Source of the DNA: Ianthella basta
Lineage: Eukaryota > Porifera > Demospongiae > Verongiida > Ianthellidae
Assembly (NCBI GenBank): GCA_964019415.1
Contig: OZ025868.1
Coordinates: 933,501 to 997,500, forward strand
Length of the DNA: 64,000 nt
Direction: 5' to 3'
Shown: in pieces, positions 44,701-51,334 of the stretch
Layout of the letters: every line of letters starts with the position of its first letter
Numbering within the stretch: position 1 is the first letter of the stretch
Notes under the pieces: model-generated
What the model saw: only the letters and a program-made list of their open reading frames with translations
Told to the model about the DNA's origin: nothing
Databases searched by the model: none
Translations under genes and position numbers: made by a program

Positions 44701-46516
44701 CGGTGTGATGGTCACACCGAATCTGCCATTATCGCTATTGCAATATTGTGCACTGCCATTTTCTTGTACAAATTAATATGTATATGTACAAATGTATACT
44801 TACAGAAACACGGGGCAAACATTCTCCTTATTAAGACCAAGGTACAAAAATAAGGAAAATGGAGTCACTGAGTAATAGTAATTACCAACATGCAGCAGGA
44901 CGCATGGCACAACGTATAACTGTTAATCACTTTGTAGGTTTGGAAGAGATGTGTGTGTATATGGTATGATGTGTATGCATATGGCTGTGTATGCATATGG
45001 GTGTGTATGCATAAGGTGGCTGGGTGTATGCACAAGTATACAAATTGTGTGTATGTGTAGGGAAGTTGTGTGTATGAATAAAATTATGGGTGTGTATGCA
45101 TGTGGGTGTGCATGCATATGGGGGTTGTGTATATGCATGTACGTAAGTTGTATATAGGGTAGTGTGTGCATAGGAATATCAGGGCTGTAGCACCCAGTCC
45201 GGCCGGTCTGGCCATGGCCGGACCGGTTTTATCCCCAGAGACAAGATTTCTAAAAATCAAAGCTAAGCATTCTAAGACAGTTTCAGATTTGGGGGGGCAC
45301 TAACCAAAGTTTGCAATGCTCTGCTTTCTGATTGGTCTCCATACCGCGTGTGGGTGGCTGAATTTCGCCTAGTTATTAAATGAAACTGTAAGCATGGGGA
45401 TCATCATGGGGACATCTCTATGCTTAAAAGTGCCTGCTGATCTATTCTGATACTCCCACAATATACACAGTCAAGCCACATGCACAGTCAAGTCACATGC
45501 AACAGCTGTTGCTACATAGTGTGAGCATGATTATTGCAAGATCTTGTTGTGACAGCTAAATCAAGACCGATTCAATATTAGCTATTTGTCACATGCAAGA
45601 AGGCCATTGACAGGTTTGCTGCAACAAAAGGCTTTAAGGCTCAGCTTGTTGAACAGATGTGAGTGGGATACTGATAGTCTTGAAATGCCCCAGATTTGAT
45701 CTTAGAGCATCCAGATTTCAAAAATTTCCTGGGGGGGCATGCTGCCAAACCCCTCTAGAAGGTCAGGCACACTATGTCATGGCCGGACCGGTTTCTAACC
45801 TTGTGCTACGGCCCTGAATATGGAGTGATGTGTGCATTGTTGTCAGGCTAGCCAGAAGTCTCTTGGTCTTGTGTTGCTGCTCCTTCTTGAGGGGACACTG
45901 GTTGATCCATCAGTGCTGTTGTGGCAGGGACTGCTGAATCGGTTCCATCTTACCAAGCTGGAAGGCAGCACTGCTTGGCTCTGTTCTCGATCCACTTCTG
46001 CTGCCATGTAGTAGCAGGAGGGGAATGTTCCCTCCACAACCCGCCAGCCGTTGGGGAGATTCGACCCTCATCTGCCCGTCGAAGTCCAGCAAGTGGGGGG
46101 GGGGTTGAAAGGACCCCCCACTTGCCTAGGAGTTCCGCCTGACAGTGCCACTCAAAACCCTGTTAAGCTGTAAAAGATCAGCTTAGCTGCTAGCAAGCAC
46201 AACCCTATAACCCTAACCCAAGTCACATCTGTCTTTCACAGCATGTAAAGTGTACCTGCAGAAAACATCTTGACAATCACATCTTATGTTTCTGCATGTA
46301 GGAAGTCAGAAGTTGTCAATCCTGAAGGATGTGAAAGGTCCAAACTCCCATTATGACCAAGTGGAAATGGGACCACGAAACCTCTCAAAATCCCATTCCA
46401 AATCCACAGCTGAGCCTCAATATGAATTGTGTGGAGGGGGTGTGACCAGCACTGATCCTGCAATAGAGGAAAACCCTGCTTATCTGTCAGTAGATGTAAC
46501 AGCTGCAAAAACATGA
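20797..46516 (+). CDS. Ig/FN3 type I membrane receptor, copy B (intact)
   Basis: Nine exons: 20797-20851, 21280-21576, 21911-22177, 42373-42636, 42752-43036, 43123-43226, 43325-43505, 43933-44049, 46302-46516; total 1785 nt, 594 aa. All have AG/GT borders and all introns are phase 1 except one phase 0 inside FN3-2. The leader MEGVSTSHSCLRLILL... is completed in exon 2 (AIFGISVAQ). Ig1 has its cysteines (INC, MYDC); Ig2 lacks the pair; Ig3 has FDC and YTC. Then FN3-1 (SATLQWDPPSDDGG), FN3-2, a membrane helix (LLPAVIALSAFSVIITLLLS) and a tail with SHYDQV and EENPAY. A surface adhesion or recognition receptor is likely; ligand unknown. It lacks the FN3-3 and FN3-4 exons of copies A and C. Intron 3 is 20.2 kb of mobile DNA. 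Confidence 0.8.
21127..21207 (+). repeat. 27-bp tandem triplication in copy B intron 1
   Basis: Three near-identical units beginning AACTTAGCCTTGGGTGCGCT at 21127, 21154 and 21181, with a fourth partial at 21208. It lies about 70 bases before the exon 2 acceptor and is absent from the related introns at 16400-16480 and 55900-55980. Confidence 0.85.
22845..22900 (+). repeat. TAGTCT-type element left end
   Basis: TAGTCTTGCGTGCCAGACTC begins where copy B intron 3 stops aligning with copy A (after ACATTGTAT). It resembles the ends of the elements at 25630, 37436, 38628 and 44271. A matching right end and duplication were not found, so it may be truncated. Confidence 0.4.
23351..23632 (-). pseudogene. 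LINE 2 C-terminal zinc-finger tail
   Basis: Reads KDEQKRRCEARQTSSD, then a C-x4-C...H-x4-H finger (ALNHAGLVNHQRQTH) and a second CQFCHQTF...HNHERFC finger, ending in a stop at 23351. Such tails bind the element RNA or target DNA in several APE-type LINE families. It is separated from the reverse transcriptase by a stop and a frame change at about 23633-23671. Confidence 0.65.
23845..25752 (-). pseudogene. LINE 2 reverse transcriptase
   Basis: N-terminal part 25752-25033 ends QLQDGKAPGADGISAELLKL; two stops lie near 25015-25036; the second part 24912-23845 reads MSIPSKVFARILLNRI, CGFRKGRGCTDHLFFLR, CFFDLRKAYDSVNRS (motif A), VGVKQGCVLAAILFNLFF (motif B) and the catalytic EYADDMALI (YADD). A thumb and linker follow, out of frame, in 23920-23672 (RHLRLLGHIMRM). 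The upstream part joins the endonuclease region cleanly once the TIR element at 25630-26411 is removed (WITDEVKNLSRKKME). Confidence 0.78.
25630..26411. mobile_element. TAGTCT-type TIR element M1, 782 bp, with RecQ-like fragment
   Basis: Target-site duplication GTTCTTCAC at 25621-25629 and 26412-26420; removing element and one duplication restores LINE 2 coding. The TIRs are about 92 bp with two mismatches and start TAGTCTCGTCCCCAGCCCAC. A 9-bp duplication with long TIRs fits Mutator-like elements best. The interior holds a helicase fragment (25852-26150) and no transposase. Confidence 0.85.
25852..26150 (+). pseudogene. RecQ-like helicase N-terminal fragment in M1
   Basis: ATG at 25852 (MAASMGEVSFPRLGARLP). 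Residues about 40-75 read PIDQEEAILDFLKRRDAFVF followed by LPTGTGKSLCFASLP, which is the Q-motif region plus Walker A (GTGKS) of RecQ family DNA helicases. Sequence after about residue 80 no longer resembles helicase and runs into the right TIR. It is a captured, truncated segment, not an enzyme. The larger relative is at 38750-39750 in element M3. Confidence 0.65.
26569..27529 (-). pseudogene. LINE 2 endonuclease region
   Basis: Reads RLACWNVQSAVSLSV (Asn box), LLVLSESCWQGHG (Glu), VIAVYAPTNPVSS, VVILGDFNARVGTDTNTWH, LLDFCATNKLLITNTWYQH, and after a frame change near 26810 MIDYILVSAKYC and the catalytic SDHELVIS. This is the full order of an apurinic-type endonuclease domain that nicks target DNA. 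The frame break and a later loss of frame near 26580 show decay. Confidence 0.75.
27640..27690. repeat. CA-rich microsatellite
   Basis: Interrupted CACACA tract just past the 5' end of LINE 2. Confidence 0.7.
27700..29500. other. Intron DNA without recognised genes
   Basis: Part of copy B intron 3. Minus-strand 28270-27908 holds an open frame of 120 codons (starting MSLIVPKTTAALYAILFSWK) without a recognised domain. The stretch 29000-29270 has a GC-rich block ending in GCAAAACGCTAAACGC, a string that recurs at about 33823-33837. I see no splice-supported exon. Confidence 0.4.
29507..30083. mobile_element. TA-flanked TIR element, 577 bp
   Basis: Ends CCGTATAATTTCTAATATAG and its inverted counterpart (30059-30083) are flanked by TA at 29505-29506 and 30084-30085. 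Inner repeats such as GGGCGCTTACAATTGGAA and GGGTGCTTCAATTAGAAG mimic the TIR, as in the pogo-like elements of this window. The TIR theme (CCGTAT...TA..GGCGCC) resembles the pogo copies at 4370 and 47193, so a related TA-targeting group is likely. No intact transposase frame. Confidence 0.7.
30299..30384. repeat. Polypyrimidine CTT/CCT microsatellite
   Basis: Strand-biased CTTCTT then CCTCCT tract. Open frames across it give Arg/Lys or Ser/Pro runs, which are repeat artefacts. Confidence 0.9.
30868..31110. repeat. Fold-back repeat with about 66-bp arms
   Basis: Left arm 30868-30933 and right arm 31044-31110 are inverted copies (for example ATTTTCTACAAAAATTGTAA in the left arm) with few differences, separated by about 110 bp. 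Weaker pairing continues outside the arms (AGAAACGAGAAATAA with TTCTTATTTCTC). It would form a long hairpin as single strand or RNA. No coding content. Confidence 0.8.
31501..31984. repeat. TIR repeat with internal tandem units (CAGTGCAAGTTAC family)
   Basis: Starts CAGTGCAAGTTACAATAT and ends with its exact inverted copy. The interior holds five partly tandem units starting at about 31503, 31586, 31665, 31740 and 31839, each GTGCAAGTTAC... plus GTGCCAGTAGAGTATCTG and GGTCATAGAAAAAGACCACC. Related units recur at 33912-34060 and 36009-36085. No duplication of target was recognised. Confidence 0.7.
32251..32625 (+). repeat. Three diverged tandem units of about 128 bp
   Basis: Units begin at 32251, 32380 and 32506 with CCATTTTGTGACTAATTAA or variants, followed by AATCC(T/C)(G/A)CTAATGACATGA and GTCCACCAAGT. 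Divergence between units suggests an old array. Confidence 0.7.
32830..32864. repeat. Short hairpin after a poly-C run
   Basis: AGCAGGAAAGCC and GGCTTTCCTGCT form a 12-bp stem with an 11-base loop. A C14 run lies at about 32802-32815. Confidence 0.6.
33497..33840 (-). other. Unrecognised open frames
   Basis: Minus-strand frame 33816-33514 (MKMTNFLIQHFGLPPFDSVV..., then SELEKYHCGSHVFRI) is 100 codons and not obviously a repeat artefact. No domain recognised, no upstream exon found. It may be a fragment of a mobile-element protein. Confidence 0.25.
34116..34306. repeat. Long hairpin with about 85-bp arms
   Basis: Left arm 34116-34201 and right arm 34221-34306 are inverted copies with a few mismatches (ATGCAAGTACAGTGTTGGTG in the left arm). 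The loop is about 19 bases. The arms contain the GCAAGTTG core of the CAGTGCAAGTTAC family found just upstream (33912-34060), so the hairpin may be a relic of that family. Confidence 0.8.
35170..35750. other. Gene-free intron DNA
   Basis: A GC-richer block at about 35380-35640 has no recognised coding or repeat signature. The rest is unique-looking intronic sequence. Confidence 0.35.
35754..35869. repeat. Palindromic hairpin element, 116 bp
   Basis: Arms of about 42 bp start TTATAACACCTCCTTTTCGG and end with the inverted copy (GGAGGTGTTATAA), few mismatches, around a GC-rich loop CTCCCCCTCGGGTGCTTCGT. The flank is AT-rich; a duplication is not distinguishable. Probably a MITE. Confidence 0.8.
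36009..36085 (+). repeat. CAGTGCAAGTTAC family, solitary unit
   Basis: Nearly identical to 31501-31580. An inverted copy of the end (GTAACTTGCACTG) lies just upstream at about 35972-35984, giving a head-to-head arrangement. Confidence 0.65.
36576..36760 (+). repeat. Dispersed repeat family R, copy 2
   Basis: Shares GCATAATGATATGCA, GCAACCACAATGTTTATGAG, CCAAAACTTCCCCCGGGCCC with the copies at 16872-17060 (inverted) and 38165-38460. Confidence 0.6.
37436..37822. mobile_element. TAGTCT-type TIR element M2, 387 bp
   Basis: Target-site duplication GGCTTGATT at 37427-37435 and 37823-37831. Left end TAGTCTCGTCCCCAGCCCAC matches M1; the right end is the inverted copy with one difference in the first 18 bases. 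Internal GGTGGTCTGGCACATTTGCT has an inverted partner before the right end. Non-coding, presumably mobilised by another family member. Confidence 0.85.
38165..38460 (+). repeat. Dispersed repeat family R, copy 3
   Basis: Contains CTAATGATATGCAC, GCAACCACAATGTTTGGTGC, GCCAAAACTTTACCCTGTGG, GGCCCAAACGGACAG and ends near GGCTCGCCCCAATAAAGAGA. It is the longest of the three copies seen. Confidence 0.6.
38750..39790 (+). pseudogene. RecQ-like DNA helicase, decayed, inside M3
   Basis: Frames in order: KKERTKAMERATACLGEVAR (38800s), then after a frame change QQEAILKFVPGTDVLVVL with Walker A PTGSGKSICF (GSGKS), AVVIAPLKSLMKDQV (motif Ia), QLVFIRPEMLG, then after another frame change AFVIEEAHCIKSWG (motif II, Glu in place of the usual Asp of DEAH) and EFRRVFKKLGEA. 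The second RecA-like domain is suggested by PRTIIFCQRYKDS, which is cut by the Penelope fragment, and CTSIYDYFRSELG. Helicases of this family unwind DNA with 3'-5' polarity; this copy cannot, because of frameshifts and stops. Confidence 0.72.
39598..39656 (-). mobile_element. 59-bp Penelope pseudo-LTR fragment with its own target-site duplication
   Basis: Minus-strand match to the pseudo-LTR from ACGTCGGCAA to CCCTTTCTG with several substitutions, flanked by TATAAGGATT at 39588-39597 and 39657-39666. It starts within a few bases of the predicted hammerhead cleavage site and ends near the pseudo-LTR 3' end. Confidence 0.75.
40446..41130. other. Gene-free intron DNA
   Basis: Low-complexity-free sequence with small inverted motifs (for example CCAGCCAGTG variants near 40950-41010) but no recognised gene or element. 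Confidence 0.4.
41133..41570. mobile_element. MITE-like element, about 438 bp
   Basis: Ends TATATGTGAGC(T/G)... followed by TGAGAAAAGGGACCACTTTG are inverted repeats; the 20-bp core at 41149-41168 and 41531-41550 is perfect. The surroundings are TA repeats, so a TA or longer duplication cannot be defined. No coding. Confidence 0.7.
41650..42237 (-). pseudogene. LINE 3 C-terminal fragment (CR1/Jockey-like)
   Basis: Minus-strand reading gives MEYSVPVWAPHKQKHIDTTE, KVQRQAARGVSKARQD, and later RSHPYSLAIFQSC, NAFRFSHFVNAPFIWNQLPP and SLYTFQFASARYR. This is the conserved post-RT tail of CR1/Jockey-type LINEs, where the element is cited as EKVQRRAARWV and NSFFPRTIREWNSLP in related proteins. The catalytic domain is absent. 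Confidence 0.7.
44271..44323 (+). mobile_element. 53-bp TAGTCT-type micro-element M4
   Basis: Begins TAGTCTTGCGTGTCAGCACC and ends GGTGCGTGAGTCTA, an imperfect palindrome around CCCCCTTCTGCAGGGGG. Flanked by TGCATAAGGT at 44261-44270 and 44324-44333 (9 or 10 bp). It is in the copy B intron before the tail exon. Confidence 0.65.
44641..44718. repeat. Nested hairpin cluster
   Basis: CGCTTACACC/GGTGTAAGCG forms one stem; GTGTGACTATCACACC and GGTGTGATGGTCACAC are each palindromic and pair with one another around it. A cruciform-prone relic of a small TIR element is likely. Confidence 0.6.
44945..45170. repeat. GTGTATGCATATGG-type microsatellite
   Basis: Degenerate array of GTGTGTATGCATATGGG-like units directly left of the hAT-like element; its units resume as GTGATGTGTGCATTG after that element. 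Confidence 0.75.
45180..45816. mobile_element. hAT-like non-autonomous element, 637 bp
   Basis: Ends CAGGGCTGTAGCAC and GTGCTACGGCCCTG are inverted repeats, with GGCCGGACCGGTTT also inverted inside. CAGGG..GTAG ends are typical of hAT elements. Flanks share GAATAT but an 8-bp duplication could not be fixed because of the neighbouring microsatellite. No transposase. Confidence 0.65.
45840..46140 (-). other. Possible remnant of a mobile-element protein plus hairpin
   Basis: Minus-strand frames near 46090-45843 contain WQQKWIENRAKQCC and MDQPVSPQEGAATQDQETSG, suggesting a decayed coding segment of unknown type. A 12-bp stem GCAAGTGGGGGG/CCCCCCACTTGC lies at 46089-46125. Confidence 0.3.
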
Positions 46517-46519
46517 ACA

Positions 46520-47190
46520 ATGGATCTGGAGTCAATACTTTTGGAGTAAAGGATGCATAGTTTGTGTGCCTGCATGTGTGTGAGCTCCTAAGTCCTCTTG
46601 AAGCATTAGGTATTGTACAGTGCTGTAGTCTGAAATACTTCATGAGGCACCCATGGGTAGTTACAGTATCTCCACAACAGCTATATTGTTATGTCACAGT
46701 TCGTTTGATTTAGTAATTATATCAATCCTGTACTTACTACATAGCTAACATCATGTAGAATGAGTTGACGTTGAGCGTATTTGTTGCCATATTGTAATGG
46801 CTGAAAATGCTGTAGAATGTTGCCAGAATATCATCATTTCTTATTTGTATGCATCTCATCAATGAGTATGAGTGGTACACACTAAGGCTACACACATACA
46901 CACTTTGCCAGTACCATGCGATTGGCCAGTCTAGTTGTTAGTAGAGTGTTGTGTAGGTCTGAAATCTTGTTGTCTGGTGGATTATATCCATATTGGTGCA
47001 TTTACCTGATGAGCTGCGTATCTGGTCAGCAATTAATCCTATCTAGTCTGTTTATCAAACCGTCACTGCTAAGTTAGTGTGTGTATGTGTTGGTGTATTC
47101 TCCTTTTTGGGGCGCCGAAGGCGCCCCTATATTGTTTTCACTTTTAGGTATTCGTATGGCTTCATGTTGGAGTATGTATGTCAGTATGTA
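46520..47190. other. Copy B 3' flank, no gene seen
   Basis: Aligns in part with the 3' flank of copy A after 14454 (for example AGCACCCATGG near 14587 and GAGGCACCCATGGG near 46644), so this is the duplicated 3' untranslated region. A hairpin GGGGCGCCGAAGGCGCCCC is at 47109-47128. Confidence 0.55.
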
Positions 47191-47856
47191 TACCGTATTC
47201 GCTCTATTAGACGCCGCGGCTACTATTTATTTCGCTAGGCAATTTGGTGCGGCGTCTATTGGAGAGCGGCTACTAATAGAGAGCGGCGTTTATTAAATTC
47301 AGTGGGCCGTCGGTGACTCGGTCGGTGAAGTCTTTTGTGAAGTAGGGGCTTTGAAAAAAAGCCCCTACCTCAACCGGTCCCAAGACTTACACAGCCGCTG
47401 GGAATGTACGTGCTCCCAGCAAAGCGTTGTGCCTCCAGTGGGTGAAGGAGTGCTGGGAGGCGCTTCCAACAGAGACCGTAAAGAAGTCCTTCCGCGCGTG
47501 TGGGATTTCCGTGCACACAGACGGCACGGAAGACGGAGAAATCCACTGTCTTAAAGAAGGCGAAGTGGCTGCAGACGCCAGGAAGACATTTGGAAGAGAC
47601 ACTGCCGCGCTTGCCACTGCAACAGATTCGCTCGAGGAATCAGACCCCTTCGCCGATGTTGAAGAGGACGAAGAAGAGTTGGAGGAGAACGAACTTGTTC
47701 TAGAAGACTGCTAATTCATTATACTATGCTTTCTTTTTTGAATACTATTTTTTTTTTTACAATAGTTAACATAACGGCGATAACAAAGGTGATGTGTAAA
47801 GTATGTGTTTGTTAATGTAATAGCATAGATGAGGTGAATGAAGATAGTTGGGTCAG

Positions 47857-48267
47857 TCAATACAGGCGCACCTCCTGGCGGATGAGGTCCAGGGGGTGTT
47901 CCTCGAGGCTGATGGCCTTGGCAGGGGCATGGAATGACGATCTCGGTCCACGCAGGCACATGATTCCTGATTGTATGAGTGAGTATCCAATCTTGCATCT
48001 GATGAAACTCAGTGTCGTGCTGTAGGATTGTCCATGCTTGGTGGCGATGAGGCCAGCCAGTCTTCTGAAGGCAACTGTGGCAGAGGGGCCCCAGCCACCA
48101 CTTGAGGACAGGACCAATGGAGTGAAGGTTCCATGTTCAACTTGCAGGACTCTCTGCTCATACGCTCTCCTTTTTTCTCTTTCATGTCTGCGATATGTGG
48201 AGCTGGTTGAGGATGAGCTGTTGGTGGGGGCAAAGGAATTAAACACTCTTAACATCAAAGAAGGCAC
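47857..48267 (-). pseudogene. C-terminal part of the same retroelement protein
   Basis: Reads RVFNSFAPTNSSSSTSSTYR, HEREKRRAYEQRVLQVEHGT, FTPLVLSSSGGWGPSA and ends LDLIRQEVRLY before a stop at 47857. It continues the preceding frame's nuclease-like region by a one-base frame change. Function inferred only from position. Confidence 0.6.
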
Positions 48268-50026
48268 TTCTCTGGCTGTTGTCCCAGAAGTTCTGGGCCT
48301 TGATGTCGAGCCTTGCCCCTTCTTCCGTATTGGTACTATGGAGGGGGAAACTCTCTCCAGTCAGGGGCTGGAGAGTGGGCTCGAGGCCAACGTTCGGGCA
48401 GACTTCTGTCAGGAAATTAGCAGTGATGTCCCGGATTCGGTCATGGCGGATAGATGGCAGGGCTCCATTAGGGCAACTGAAGGCATGATCAACAGTGAAT
48501 AGCTTTCCACATGGGCAGTGGGATGGAAGTTGAGTTGGTGTCCATCCAAATCGGAGGCATAAGGCATCCCTGAATGCCTGCTTGTGGAGGCAGAAGTCAT
48601 ACTTCGCCAGCGGAAGGGCAATCAACCATGAAGAGGCCCCCTTCTCGCTGGCTTGCTCCATGGCACACTGTTGGGCATTGGACAGCTTAGGCTTGAGTGC
48701 CATCGCCTCTTCGGCGGCATCATTGCGGTTGTTGGTGCGAATGGCAGCCTTTGCGTGTCTCTGTTTCAGGCGAACTTCCATAGGGTAGTTCGTGTTCTGC
48801 TGTTTGATGACCTCCACCAATGGTGCACTAATGGAAGAACAGGCCAGGAACTGGCGCTGGGCAGCTGCTGTAGGTATGGGGATGCCGAGTCCTCCATGCC
48901 TTGCTGGCAAGGCCAACAGCGCTCTCTCAGAATCACTGAGAGCCTTTCTACCAGTCAACGCCGGTAGGAATTGATGGCGGATAACCTCTTCCAATGGTTG
49001 GAACAATTCCTCCACACCTGGAACTGTACGCATTAGGAAAGTCCATCTATGCATCAGTCCGTGTGTAAAGACTGTGTGTGCTGCCTGGGGTTGGAAGCTG
49101 GCAATCCTTGATAGCTTCTCAATCTCGGATACCCAAACTGAGACCTTCTCCCGAACAAAGTCCTCCACGAAGTTCCTAGAACCAATTGCAGCCCCAAGAT
49201 GTCTCTGCCCTTGGGTTGTGACCTTTACTCCTGTTTCATGGAACTGTTCTTCTGCTGCTGGTAGATGTTCTGGTTTGACCACCAGCCAGGTCTTGTTTGG
49301 GTTGGGGTGGTATCCATACTGTGGGCCAATTGCTTCGAGCTTTTCCCACCATCTACGTAGGCCTGTTATCTCTCCTCCGGCTGTGGCATCGTCAGCATAC
49401 CAGGCTTGTGTTACATCATTCTGAAGTTTCAGGATGAGGGGTAGGGTACCAAGGGCGTACATAGCCATAGCCAGTGGGTCTCCCTGTGTGGTACCCTCTT
49501 GCGATAGAATGTGATCTCCCCCGATGAACAGTCTAGCTGGGCTCCGGTACGTGTTTGTTAGCATTGGGGCTAGTATGGGGCAGAGAATGTGGGTGTTCCG
49601 AAGGGCAGCCTCTCTGTTTAGGGAGTTGAAAGCATTAGAAGCATCTACCAAAAGGACAGCCTCCACAGTGCCATCTTCAAACAGGCTCCTCATTGCTAGT
49701 ATTCCGGCTTCACATGCTGCCTCCTGCCCTGCACATAGCTGTAAACAGCCCACCACTCGTTGGATGTCATCTCTTGCTACCTGAAGGACTGCCTTAGATA
49801 TGAGACGCCTCAATGTCTCGCCAATCCCAACTGGTCTCACTCCTGGGCATTTGTCAAGTGCTATGAGGCGGTAGGCAACCAGGGCAGATATTCCTTCTGG
49901 GTCAACATATCCAGTGCACAATCTCCTGGCTGGAGTTGCTGAGAGCTGGGTTGCCGTCTCAAACAGGTCACTGGGGAAGCCAAGTCCTTCTCCTACCTGC
50001 AGCAACGCCTCTCCATCGCGGTGCAA
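48239..50026 (-). CDS. Reverse transcriptase and zinc region of the 47735-51386 element
   Basis: Open frame of 595 codons without ATG certainty. RT signatures: GVRPVGIGETLRRLISK (fingers), AVLLVDASNAFNSLNRE (motif A Asp), LSQEGTTQGDPLAMAMYALG (motif B) and catalytic AWYADDATAGG (YADD). Later come LGGLGIPIPT-like ALPARHGGLGIPIPT, then CPCGKLFTVDHAFSCPNG (C-x-C...H...C zinc motif) and GARLDIKAQNFW...FFDVKSV, compatible with a restriction-like nuclease core. The sequence after FFDVKSV continues in another frame at 48267-47857 (RVFNSFAPTN..., YEQRVLQVEHGTFTPLVLSS), so a frameshift lies near 48250. Confidence 0.78.
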   Translation of the reverse strand: MHRDGEALLQVGEGLGFPSDLFETATQLSATPARRLCTGYVDPEGISALVAYRLIALDKCPGVRPVGIGETLRRLISKAVLQVARDDIQRVVGCLQLCAGQEAACEAGILAMRSLFEDGTVEAVLLVDASNAFNSLNREAALRNTHILCPILAPMLTNTYRSPARLFIGGDHILSQEGTTQGDPLAMAMYALGTLPLILKLQNDVTQAWYADDATAGGEITGLRRWWEKLEAIGPQYGYHPNPNKTWLVVKPEHLPAAEEQFHETGVKVTTQGQRHLGAAIGSRNFVEDFVREKVSVWVSEIEKLSRIASFQPQAAHTVFTHGLMHRWTFLMRTVPGVEELFQPLEEVIRHQFLPALTGRKALSDSERALLALPARHGGLGIPIPTAAAQRQFLACSSISAPLVEVIKQQNTNYPMEVRLKQRHAKAAIRTNNRNDAAEEAMALKPKLSNAQQCAMEQASEKGASSWLIALPLAKYDFCLHKQAFRDALCLRFGWTPTQLPSHCPCGKLFTVDHAFSCPNGALPSIRHDRIRDITANFLTEVCPNVGLEPTLQPLTGESFPLHSTNTEEGARLDIKAQNFWDNSQRSAFFDVKSV

Positions 50027-50229
50027 AGGGGAAACGCTGCCTCAGTGAAGGGAACTATGGGGGCTCCACCTCGCATTTTAATTTCTTTGATTGACTGGAC
50101 TTATTTTTGAGGGGGCACCCCCCTCAACTGACTGCATATTTTTCTTTTATTCTATTTTTCTTTTACTCAGTTTATAGCTCAGGCAGTGCGCATGTGTGCC
50201 TATAATCTGTAGAATTGACAACACTGTAA

Positions 50230-51334
50230 TCATCTCCTGGCTAGTCTGGCAATGGACTTGCACAGATCTTCTGAGGTTCTCCGGAAGGAGGAGCACATTC
50301 TCTTCCAATTGCCCGCATTGAGCCCTGAGGGTCCGGCTGAGCCATCCATTCCTTGGACAATGGAGCGGATCAAGGGGCCATCTATCTGATCAAAAATTAC
50401 TTCATGGGGTTCAGCGGCCGGAGGGCTGTCACTAATCGCTGAGGGTATCGCTGGCCGTCCTGGTGGATGTTTGTCTTGAAGGTGCTGCTTTACTGTTCTT
50501 CCATCAGGTTGAAGGCTGTCTAAAGGTAGACATCCCCTATCCTGATGTTCAGTAATCAATCTCATTGCAGCCTTGACATTGCCTGCAGAAACCAACTTTT
50601 CGAAGGACCTTGCCGTTCTCCCTTCATCTTGGTGCTGAATCTGGTGAGTGTTCAGTTGACTTTGGACAGTACGACCTTCGTGGACAAGTGAATCAAGGTC
50701 TCCCTTCTTCCATTTTGACAGCCTTTCCTCCAAGCACCGGATGTTGTCTTTGGTGCTGGACCTGGCATGAGGCCTCTGAAGTAACAAGCTGGGCATCACC
50801 ATTACTGCTTTCAAGGCAATGCTTTCTAGTGCTGTGGCGTCATTGTAAGCCTCTATCAGTCGGGTCACTTCTGACAAAGTCAGTTCCTGCCTTCCCCCTT
50901 GGGACCTCAAAGAGGTTTCGCTTCCAGCTTACTACCTCTTCATACGCCTTCTTCAGACGCGATGAGAGGGTCTCCCCATCAGTATCCCCCCAAACAAAGT
51001 TGGGGAGATTGGTGGTGTTGAAATGTGGGAGATCGTTGTGGCTCGCGAGTTGAAAGCCATCACCTGCCTGCCTGTCTTCCTTGGCCAATTCCTCTGCTGT
51101 CTGACATGTTCTACCACCGAGTGTTGCTGATTCATCATGATTTGGTTCAGCGCGATTCTCGCAACGATTCACGCGATGGGGAAGACAATCGGTACAACGT
51201 CTTCCCGACTTGTAGCAAATGCATTTGTTACAACGCCCGCTACCGTTACATCGGCAGCATTGAGGCATCGATACCTGTCTCTGAGGATACTCTGAGATAC
51301 TCTGAACAATCTGAACGAATCTGAACGAATCCAC
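50230..51334 (-). pseudogene. N-terminal Cys-rich part of the retroelement protein
   Basis: Two frames joined by a frameshift near 50895 (C run): 51334-50840 and 50910-50230. The first contains CCRCNGSGRCNKCICYKSGR and CTDCLPHRVNRCEN, a dense cysteine pattern (C-x2-C...C-x2-C-x-C...C-x2-C...C) likely to bind zinc. The second contains LTLSEVTRLIEAYND, KWKKGDLDSLVHEGRT and ends FDQIDGPLIRSIVQGMDG, SAGPSGLNAGNWKRM, a lead-in to the reverse transcriptase. A loss of about 190 bases of open frame separates it from 50026. Confidence 0.65.

Noticed and set aside
44923-45171. His/Thr-rich minus-strand frame
   Set aside because: Degenerate GTGTATGCATATGG repeat; no coding evidence.
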